Below, piece by piece: positions 22,950 to 31,449 of a DNA stretch of 64,000 bases (the stretch's first letter is position 1; every line of letters begins with the position of its first letter). Under the pieces are notes generated by a model. It did no database searches. It worked only from the letters and a program-made list of their open reading frames with translations, and was not told the DNA's origin. The stretch covers positions 1 to 64,000 of the forward strand of contig MNCI01027315.1 in assembly GCA_015680685.1 (NCBI GenBank), given 5' to 3'. Made by a program: the position numbers and the translations under genes. This stretch comes from Gnetum montanum (lineage: Eukaryota > Streptophyta > Gnetopsida > Gnetales > Gnetaceae).

Positions 22950-23060
22950 CTTGGAATATATAAGTGATGACTACCGAAGGTGTAGGGGTTAGGAACAAAA
23001 TCAAAAAAATTTAGGGCTAGGAGAAAATTGAAAAAATTAGGCCCCGTACCCCCATGACTA
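22950..23060 (-). promoter_or_regulatory. Gypsy-1 internal PPT + TATA block upstream of ORF3
   Basis: An exact copy of the PPT core (AGTCATGGGGGTA, minus strand, 23049-23059) is followed about 90 bp later by CTTATATATTCC (about 22954-22963), and then by the ORF3 acceptor/ATG at 22843. The LTR has the same order and nearly the same spacing: PPT, about 100 bp, TATA. Only weak GCGATTAG/CTATCGCTATCGG palindromic pieces remain, and they lie just upstream of this PPT copy. Confidence 0.5.
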
Positions 23061-24386
23061 ATCGCGAACCTCCGATAGCGATAGAATGGAGAAAGAAAAG
23101 GAGTAAGAAAGAGAGATAAAAAGGGACAACTAAAACATCGATTAAGCGGATGTCAAGATGGAAATGGACAAAATAAAATTAATTGCAAAATGTTAAGGGA
23201 AAGAAGTTAACTAATGCACCAAATAGGAATGTCAGTGGGTCGTCCCAAAAGCAGGCTCAAGCCCTTAGTGCCCTGACAAACCCACATTCAAAGAGTCCGT
23301 AGGCTCTGGGAATGTCCTTTGGAACAAGAGTTAAAGTCTTAACCATGAGAATTTACCAAAAAGAAAACAATGTATCTACTAACATATACACTAATGATAC
23401 AACCAGCAATGAGGTGAACAGTGGAGAGAATGGTGGAGAGAAGAGGATGGAATGGAATCCTAAGAACAAGGTGTTGTACAGCCCCATGTGTGTTTTGTGA
23501 TTAAAATAACTTGGCAAATCTCATTCCAACTCGGGCCTCAAACCAGCCACATCCAGTGACTTCGCATCAATACACTTGGCCAAAACATCCACTGGAGTAA
23601 TAAGAATGCATCTCCAAGAGCCACCACCATTCCGACAAAACAAGGAAGATAATGGGAAGCAAGAAGGGCATTAGTTAGAGGGATCACCTTGTTTCCATAA
23701 CCAGTGCTTGTAGTCCAATGTTATTTCATCTAAGGGGTGTACTTTGAATCCTCACTTTGTTTTTTTTTTTGTGTTTTGTATTTTTATGCATGAGGGCCAC
23801 ACCATGAAAAGAATTCTTATTTTTATTGTCTCAGCTTCCAAAGAGTGGGTAACATCAGAACGGTAGAAAACTCAAGAAGAAAACATCCAAACACCCAAGT
23901 GAATGACTAACACAAATGCATCAAGTTCCCTTGAAGTCACACCCTTTTTAAACCTTGAGTCCTTCCTTAGTTTGAGAAGTACCCAGTCACCGATTCGTTA
24001 GAGATCTTATTAGGAAGGGGGCTGTACATCTCCAAGCCAAGAGAAACCATAGACTTTGGTGGATGGATGGATGAAGTGGACTCATTGCCTGCCATATCAA
24101 AAGAACATACCTTAGTGTCAACATCGTAACTTAAAGGTAAAAACCAAACATTAGCAATCAATGAAAAATAGTTCATACCATAATTTTGAACACTTATTGG
24201 GTGATGAACTTACATGGTGGATGGGGCACACACACACACACAAAAATGGAAAAGTACAACGATGTTATAAAACAAAAACAAGAAAAGTTAAAGAAATTTA
24301 TAGAAAAAATGAGAAAAAGTTAAAGAATTTTGTAAAACAAAAATGTGTAAAACAAAAACTTAAAAAAAAATTAGGGCCCCATATAA
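23061..24386 (-). mobile_element. Gypsy-1 long non-coding internal region
   Basis: About 1.3 kb without coding content, between the protease and the internal PPT. Pieces recur in gypsy-2 at 34.8-36.0 kb, for example CAAGTTCCCTTGAAGTCACACCC at 23925 (about 20 matching positions) against CAAGTCCCCTTGATGTCACACCC at about 35700, so it is a conserved part of the family. A (CA)n microsatellite lies at 24227-24241. Confidence 0.55.
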
Positions 24387-25180
24387 TTAGCATAGGTGGC
24401 AATCTCCCCCATGACTGAATTGTAAGGAAGAGATACGAAATAATGAGCGCTTGTTTGAATTTCTTAATAGTGCCCAACTTCTTCCCGCTGATGTTCTTAG
24501 GTTGAGGGGTGAAAGTTGGCGACGCTCACGTTCCAATGTGTCTATGCCCCTACTGTTGGCATGAGTTGTCTCCTTAGTTCGTTCCATGCATATTTGTTTG
24601 CTCCTTTGAGTAGCTGTCAACCACGAGGTGTCTACTACTGATTGTGTGGTTGCTACATATAGGCATCTTTGTTTCAAAGTTTCATGGGAACACCTCTCAC
24701 ATGGAGACATTTCCTCCATGTCATCACCTGATGAAACACTGTATGTGATGCATGGAACTTTCTTCTTCTCGATCTTTCCATAAATATTTATTTTAGAAAT
24801 TTGCAAGGAAATATCACGGATTCCTAGGTACGCATCTATTGTACTTAACCATGGCCTTCCCATTATAATTGGGAAGCTCCCTTCGTTGTTAACCTCAATC
24901 ACCAGGACATCAGCTGGGTATGACCACCCACACATAGTGGCGATGATGTTCTCCACCAATCCTAAGGGAATGGTGATGGACTGGTCAGCCAGCTCCAGTT
25001 GGATGTTGCTCTTCTTAAGTTGGGACAGGTTCCAGGCTTGATACATTTTTCATGATATTAGGTTGACTTCGAAACCTGAGTCAAGAATAGCTCGATGTGG
25101 TGCATTTCCAACGATTTGCAAATGAATTAAGGGGCTCCCAGGGCTAGATAGTTTCTTGGGAAGGTGGCCCACCTTGATCT
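24387..25180 (-). pseudogene. Gypsy-1 aspartic protease
   Basis: Reading down from 25180, the minus strand gives a VGNAPHRAILDSGFEVNLIS segment with the catalytic DSG. One stop follows, then the frame 25046-24387 with MYQAWNLSQLKKSNIQLELA, a LVENI/VLVIEV core, the FPIIMGRPWLSTIDA flap-side motif typical of plant gypsy proteases, and LGIRDISLQISK. Gypsy-3 has a homologous copy at 59370-59780. The frame then runs into unrelated-looking sequence with no reverse transcriptase. The retropepsin identity is from motif order; activity is unlikely because of the stop. Confidence 0.8.
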
Positions 25181-27613
25181 AGTCAGTTACGGTATGTGTT
25201 AACATAATCGTATGCGTACTCGGTTGTTGAACTGAAGGGTGCTCCAAAGGGTTAGTTGTTAGAGTCCTATACATGTACTCAATTACTTGTTGTTGCGAGA
25301 GTTTGTCTGGGCTCCTGGTTCTGAAGAAGGATCTCTTCTTTGTACAATTGTCAAAACCAACACCCGGTTGGATATTTACATGCTGATTATTTACAGCCCT
25401 CACAACGTTACGTTGCTGTGGTTGAGTAGGTAATTCCCCTTGCATTGTTGAAACAGGTTGTATGGGAACTACAAGTGGAAGAGGTGTGGACGGAGTTAGA
25501 GGATGGGATGAATGTGACATATCTCCAAAAGGAGAAGGAATCCTCCTGAAGTACTCCCAAACTTGGTAGTGACGTTGGGGAGTAGTGTGACCTGTAGAGT
25601 CACCTGGAGAAACCGACTGCTGCACATAGTAACCATAAGGATCATGCTACCGGTAAGGGTACTGTTGTGTTAGCAGTGGCATCCCCCATTACTGTGGGTA
25701 TTGCCACTACTAATGTTGTCCAATGGGCTATGGGGGAGTTCCACTTGGGTAATATGTTAGTGGTTGGTAGAACTACCTTGGGTTACCTTGTGGATAAGGT
25801 AACCTTTGGGGTGTTTGCCATTGATTAGGTCTTGGATATAGCTCATACACCCCAGACTCCTGCAGATGTGAGATAACTAGGCAACATCCCTTAGGATGGT
25901 CATAGTAGCAGACCTCACATCCACTATCATCTTCCGTGTCAGAATTCACAGCCTCATTAGAGATAGGAATTTTTCCCTTACCCTTGTTATGTGCAAGGCT
26001 TAAATTTCTCCGCTTTGTTTTTCCTTTGTCACTACTTTGTTCTTCCTTAGACTCTTCTACGATATTTAAGACTGTTTCGATCCTTGAGTCTACGGAATCC
26101 CATATTTGGTCTACCTTAGCCGATACCTCGGTTGTTAACTTTTGGATCGGCAAGGTTTTCCGATTCACCAACTCTTCGAGTGGTGACTCATCCTCCTCAT
26201 CACAGAATTTCACTCCCTTCTCACGAAGGGAGGGGTCACGACTGTATTCTTTCGCACTTTCCCCCTTACGTAGTTCACCCTCTTCTTGCGCTACTCGTTC
26301 CAACAAGCTTTGTACTTCATGGGCTCTAAGTTGGGAAAGTTTCCCTTGGGCATAAGTCCCAAGATTTCTTCTCGTTTCATTCCTTAGCCCATCCACGATG
26401 TGGCAAAGTTGATCCCGCTTAGCGTACCCATGGCCCGGGCAACAATGTAGCAATGTATAGTAGCGGGCCATGGCAGCATCCAAGGGTTCATAAGCACCTT
26501 GTTTCTAGCCTTGGATCTGCTTACGCAAATTGGACACTCTNNNNNNNNNNNNNNNNNNNNNNNNNNNNNNNNNNNNNNCATTATCTATATTCTGCAAGGC
26601 ACAGGCATCGTGGAATGCCTGTAAGTGATGTTGTGGATCAACGTTGTATCCCCCTTCAAAACGTGGGATATTATTTATGTCCAAACACTTGATCCGACTA
26701 TCTTTTAAGTGCCTTGTGGGAATCCTAATGGCCTCAGTAATGTCTAGCATGCTTTGGGTTGCGAGTAGGGGTTCATCATGATCGTCTCTATCATGACATC
26801 TGTGATGTCTTCATGGTGGTTCCCTACTCTCCCTATGTCCTTGCCCCGTCCTAACTCGACCTTCCTGTCGAGGTCTTTCATCTCCTTTACTTTTACCCTC
26901 ACTATTATGTTCTTGATGGTTGCACCCAGATGTGGAAGGGGAGTGTGAATTGTGAGATGAAGGAGAAGAGGAAGGGCAGCCATCACCATGGTGATGTCTC
27001 TTACCTTCTCTTCGGTAGCTTTGGCCCCAATCGTTATAACGATCTAAGTGTCCGTCCTTAGTGTTAGTGGTCGCTCCTTCCATGAGAAGTTGGTGTTCAC
27101 GGGGATCAGAGCCCAAAGCATGTACAGTTGATAGAAGGCTCTAATGCCTAACCTCTTCACCATCATGAGGAGGAGGAGTATCATTTGCTACAGAACCCAT
27201 TATGAGGGGTTCCTTGTCTCCTATTTCACTAAGAACATGTGGGACCTTGCCCTTCGACAATGTGTGTTGACTCTCCTGCCTTGCATCCCTCATATGTTGT
27301 AAAGCTATGGGATGATAATCCCTCATGTCAAACTCTCCAGCAATGTATTTAGCAGATAGTTCCTGCATGCCAATCTGTGCCAAGGCACAGAAGAGCATGC
27401 TCGAAACAGATCGATCCGGGGGTAACATGATGTTACCAAATAGATCTCTCTAGCACAGTTGTTCATCCTGATGGAGGATAAAATAAACTCATTGAGATGA
27501 GTATATGTTATCTTATACTGTTTAGGACTTGTCTGGATTAGGTTATGTGTTATATGTTGCTGATTGTCTTCAGTGTTAGTCCCAGGTGAGTTAACTTTGT
27601 CAGAAGAAGTCAT
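25181..27613 (-). pseudogene. Gypsy-1 gag
   Basis: It starts at ATG 27613, 143 nt inside the LTR. Pieces in order are: N-terminal YTHLNEFILSS with a frameshift; MLPPDRSVSSMLF..LSAKYIAGEF (27428-27141); a His/Asp/Arg/Ser-rich linker (27116-26811); and the Retrotrans_gag domain (26750-26400: FEGGYNVDPQHHLQAFHDAC, a 38-N gap, RVSNLRKQI, then EPLDAAMARYYTLLHCCPGHG and LRNETRRNLGTYAQG). A charged helix follows, then a zinc knuckle CEVCYYDHPKGCC (about 25890) and a Pro/Gln-rich tail (25625-25179). It would form the virus-like particle core and bind RNA. At least two frameshifts and several stops make it non-functional. Confidence 0.85.
26541..26578. other. Assembly gap (38 N) in gypsy-1 gag
   Basis: The gap lies between QNIDN and RVSNLRKQI. 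In gypsy-2 these anchors are separated by about 40 residues (the FPMTLIGQVKVWY core), so the real gap is probably near 120 bp rather than 38. Confidence 0.8.
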
Positions 27614-27735
27614 TTTTATCGATGTGTTGTTTCATCGTTATATAAGTTCTTATTTAACTAATTAACCTAAAGGTTCGTTAAGGCTCACAACAATATGAAT
27701 GATTTCCTTATGTTCTAATTGGTGTACAAACACTT

Positions 27736-27756
27736 AGTCCCCGGCAACGGCGCCAA
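27736..27756 (-). promoter_or_regulatory. Gypsy-1 primer-binding site, tRNA-Asp
   Basis: The minus strand reads TTGGCGCCGTTGCCGGGGA directly after the LTR end. It is complementary to the 3' end of plant tRNA-Asp(GUC) including CCA, with no mismatch over 18 nt. A tRNA-Asp primer is typical of Athila-group gypsy elements. Confidence 0.9.
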
Positions 27757-28681
27757 TGATGAGTGGCAGGTATCCCTACACTCAACCATACGAATACGAG
27801 CATCTCATGCACGATCCAGTTGAACTCCATAGACTAAATGCCTACATGCCACAAGGAACACTTGGGGTTAATTAATCATTGTCTTCCCAGGCTTGCTTGT
27901 ATGTATCACGGTGTATGGTTAAGCAAGTCTGAGGTATATGATTTTTTTTGGTATTTTTTGGTTTTCTCCTATGCTAAGAGGTGAAGGGTTGAGAGGCTAA
28001 ATCTAACTCTAACTAATGCACTAAGTCCTAGCATCAGCATCTGTTCCCACTTGCCGTACACACCCTGAACTATGCAACTGTGGCTACCAAATGCTAATCA
28101 TTACTGGGATCACCACACGTAACGCACGTGCTTGAAGTGGTCGTATTGAGGCACTTAACTAACCTAAGTGTGATAAGCATCCATTCCTTGGCTAACCGTA
28201 CACATCCTTGAATACTCGTAACCAAGTCGTACTTATCCCACATTCTAGGAGTTTAGGGTGAGAGAGAGCCTAATCGCGATGAGTAGCCGATTCCTTGATT
28301 AGCCGTACACATTCGTCAATGCTCGTAATCAAGTCGTACTCATGCTGCACTAACAATAAGTAATAAATAACTGGTAAGAAATAACATGTAATAAATCCTA
28401 TCCATTCACTGCAAGGTTTATCCACAAAGCTCATCTTTATTGCCGTACACAACTTGCATTTAGGTACAAAGCTGCTCGAATAAAGATCCGTTTACTTGGG
28501 GACTCCTACTGCAGGCACATGGAAATTAATCTATCTCTGGGGTGATCAATCCACCAAAGCTTTGCTACTTTATGCCTATGATGATTGAATAAGGGAAGTG
28601 CCGCCTCTTATTTATAGATATGGTGCCGGACCGCGATATCGCAGTGCGATATTGCGGCTCATGCAATATCGCATCCCATCA
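27757..28681 (-). repeat. Gypsy-1 right LTR (5' LTR of the minus-strand element)
   Basis: 925 bp, TG...CA, collinear with 21497-22455. The 34-bp length difference falls mainly in the U3 palindromic array. It is followed by the target duplication TGGGA. Confidence 0.92.
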
Positions 28682-28686
28682 TGGGA

Positions 28687-29202
28687 TAAATTATAAATAG
28701 GATAAGAAATGACATTCTAGGATAAATTGTAAAATTGTTATACTTAGAAACATGATTTGCCCACATATTTATAGCCAAATGATGAGGTCATAATAGAATA
28801 TAATGGGACAAGCCTATTTTATGATAAATTGGGCTAGAAATTCAAGAGACATGAGAGATTGGAGTCATTATCTATATAGACCTATCTATCAATATTTTAA
28901 TAAAAGTAAAAATAATAGAATTTCCTATCTTGTCTTATGTGTTATAATAATTTAAATATAAATTACATGACTTTGCTTCATATTTTACAAAATGTCATTT
29001 TGGTTTTACTTGATCTTTGTCTTCTTTTGAGATTTGAGTTTTTAGTATACAGTTTTACTATATTTCCATATGTAGATATGGCCTTCTATTACCTTGAGTT
29101 TGGGCTTGTTAAATTTATTTCTTTGTCTTACTTCTAAACTGTAGCATGGATATTTAGAATGAGTGGAGTAAGAGTTTCCAAAGTACATACTAGAACCAAT
29201 AA
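28687..29202 (-). repeat. Copia B LTR3, right half
   Basis: It continues ATAAATTATAAATAGGATAA after the gypsy-1 target duplication and runs to AGAACCAATAA. Together with 20964-21496 it totals 1049 bp, matching the other two LTRs. Confidence 0.85.
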
Positions 29203-29722
29203 GTTTTTCTATATTATGAATTACATGAAGAAATATACATGAAATAACCTGCAAGATTCTTAAAGGATGAGAAACTAGTAAACAAGTTACGAAAGATAAT
29301 TTTTGGGTTAAATTAAGCTCTTAGATTTTGGTATCAAAAGATTAAGAAATTCTTAAGCAACTATGATTTGGTTAAGTTACAAAAGGGTAGTAATCTTTAT
29401 CATGAAAGATAAAGCATATTTAGAAATGGTACTAGCCTTTTATCTAGATGATATAATCATAACTATAATGGAATCTAAATCTATGGAGCAATTCAAACAT
29501 CAACTGTCATTATGATTTGATATCTTCATCTTAAGCTTGGCATATTACTATCTAGGAATGCAAATAAATAATAAAGAAGTTGAAACCATGCTCTCTTAGC
29601 TGAAATAAATTGAAAAAATATAATATGTTGAATTACTAAAAGTTCCATATTCCCATGACATCTAGTCTTAAGATAAGCAAAAGAAGAACCAATAGATCCA
29701 AAATAATATTGCTAGATTGATG
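29203..29722 (+). mobile_element. Copia A, right part (reverse transcriptase continued)
   Basis: After the GTTTT target duplication the plus strand reads LHEEIYMK, KDEKLVNKLRKIIFGLN, FWYQKIKKFLSNYDL and then a damaged active-site region (SLLSR-YNHN, where the family has LYVDDLIITG) and a LGILLSRNANK segment. These are copia RT motifs in the right order and continue the frame cut at 16095. The element ends abruptly near 29722. RNase H and the 3' LTR are missing. Confidence 0.85.
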
Positions 29723-30477
29723 TAGGGATACCTCTTTCGATTCCCTTGTTATCTTCCCTACATGTGTGTTTTTGAAAGTCTTGGGCTCTATGAAGACATC
29801 TTAAAGGTCAATGAGATATCTTACCTAAGATCTGGGATGTCAAAGGAGACATCTGGAAACTTCAGGAGATGTTTGAGATGTTTGACAGCCATCTTGGGTG
29901 AGATGTCTTAAGAAATGTTGAAACATCTTAGTTGAGTGTGAGATGTTTCAAACCATTTGAGGTGCTTTCTGGAATATTTTGAGGCACTTTTGGAAAATTT
30001 GAGGTGCTTTTGACAAAGTTGAGGTGTTTCTTGATAATCTTTTGAGGCACTTTAAGTAAATTTAAGGTGCTTCTAGTAAATTTATGGCATTTCTAGGGAG
30101 ACGTCTCTGATGAAGGTGAGACATCTTAGCTTAGACATCCCAAGTGAGGATGAGATGTCTTAGCTATGATCAAGATATCTTAGGCTAGGATGAGACGTTC
30201 CAATTGCCAACACTATTTTTCAACAAGATGTTCCAAGGAAGTTAAAGATGATCTAATCCAATAGGAAAACTTTCAAATTTGCTTCTTCCAATTTGGAACA
30301 TAGTGAAGAGAGGATGGAAAAAGATGGAAATAGCTAAAGATGCTCAAGTTGAGTTGGAAAAGATTTGCAAGTATCTTGTCTTCCCTTTGCCAATAAATAT
30401 TACTTGTTTCATGCTTGTACCACTAGAAAAGATCATGAGATGTCATAGAAAGATGTGAGTGAGATTTCTTAAGATGT
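29723..30477. repeat. Unassigned repeat-rich segment, possibly an LTR fragment
   Basis: It begins TGTAGGGATACC where copia A stops. It contains many AGATGTCT/GAGACATCT motifs and, at 29955-30100, a diverged tandem repeat of about 20-25 bp based on TTTGAGGTGCTTTT (about seven units). No coding content is seen. It could be part of another LTR, with gypsy-2 inserted at its right edge. Confidence 0.5.
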
Positions 30478-31341
30478 TGATGAGTGGCAAGGTACCCCTA
30501 CACTCAACCATATGAATACAAGTGCGTACACACGATCTGGTAGAACTCTACAAATGGACTAGTTGTGGTATGTAGATAGTTACACGTTGATCATAGTTCA
30601 CTATCTTTCCACTTAGACTAGTATTTGCTTTGTCATGTATGGTTTAGTCCAGAGTGAGGTGAATGATGGGATCCTAAACTAATGCTACTCCTAGATACGA
30701 TGGGGAACAATCTTAATTAAGCTAATGGACAATGGAAAATAAAACCTATGCTAACCCTAAGTGCAATGAGCATCCATCTTTAATCATCCGTATGCATATT
30801 GGACCTCATGTACTACTTCTAGGATTACCAAGCACACATTACTTGAGCACTCCTAGATACACTACTAGGTTACCAAGTAGTTACACTTAAATGTTCGGGA
30901 TTAAATCATACTCATTCGGTGTTAATCAACAGGAAGTGTAAATGACAATAAAGAAAATATGAACTAAAAAGATAACAATAAATAATTAACAATTAAAGTA
31001 ATTAAAAGCTAAGTGAATGCTACAATGATGGAGTAATGTTGATCTTTATTGTCACTCATGTGCGTGTCCAAGTACGTCACACTCGAAAAAAGGTTCTATA
31101 TAATTACAATCATCACATTACTAGCATGCACTAGGGAAAGAACTGAAATTAACTAAAAACTGACAAAAAGATTCTACTTTAAGACTTACCCACCTTCCTC
31201 TTCCTGTGTGCCCAAATGCTATATTTATAGGCATATATAGGAATCACAATATTGTGTATTTGATATCCTTATCCAGGCCATGATATTACGTACCTGATAT
31301 TGAGGATTTGATATCAGGGCATGACAAACCACAATTCATCA
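30478..31341 (-). repeat. Gypsy-2 left LTR (3' LTR)
   Basis: 864 bp, TGATGAGTGGC...ACAATTCATCA, followed by the PPT (minus strand CAATCATGGGGGTG, 31342-31355). In the minus sense its U3 (about 31230-31341) holds TGATATCAAAT/TCAATATCAGG/GTAATATCATGG/CACAATATTGTG repeats and then TATAAATATAG (about 31220-31230). Confidence 0.88.
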
Positions 31342-31449
31342 CACCCCCATGATTGAATAACAACTCGTCCTTGAGTCAAGCAAAATGTGAATGAGTTCAA
31401 TTGATTACACAGTGGATAGGTATGAGATTATTGACTAACTAGGAATTAC

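Larger units (their letters stand above)
21497..28681 (-). mobile_element. Gypsy-1: full-length LTR retrotransposon, Athila-like, gag-PR only
   Basis: 7185 bp on the minus strand, with TG...CA LTRs (21497-22455 and 27757-28681), 5-bp TGGGA target duplications, a perfect tRNA-Asp PBS, gag with zinc knuckle, an aspartic protease, an internal PPT/U3-like block, a short ORF3 stub and a PPT. Reverse transcriptase, RNase H and integrase are absent, so it could only have moved with helper proteins, or it lost pol later. The tRNA-Asp PBS and an extra 3' ORF fit the Athila branch of Ty3/gypsy. By eye the LTRs differ by several percent, mostly transitions, so the insertion is old. A 38-N gap lies in gag. 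Confidence 0.9.
16096..29202 (-). mobile_element. Copia B: LTR-internal-LTR-internal-LTR array, gag/PR only
   Basis: A minus-strand copia relative inserted in the copia A reverse transcriptase. It has three LTRs of almost equal length (1056, 1055 and 533+516 bp) and two internal regions of about 1.34-1.42 kb. The internal regions hold only gag- and protease-like sequence on the minus strand, with no integrase or reverse transcriptase. A PBS resembling the initiator-Met type lies beside LTR2, and purine-rich tracts (CCTAAAGAAATGAC, CCTAAAGAAGGGAC) lie beside the other LTR edges. The shared middle LTR suggests unequal recombination between LTRs of two copies. The third LTR is split by gypsy-1. 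All copies carry many stops. Confidence 0.75.

Noticed and set aside
25936-26355. 139-codon plus-strand ORF opposite gypsy-1 gag
   Set aside because: Antisense shadow of the gag frame at 26483-25773.
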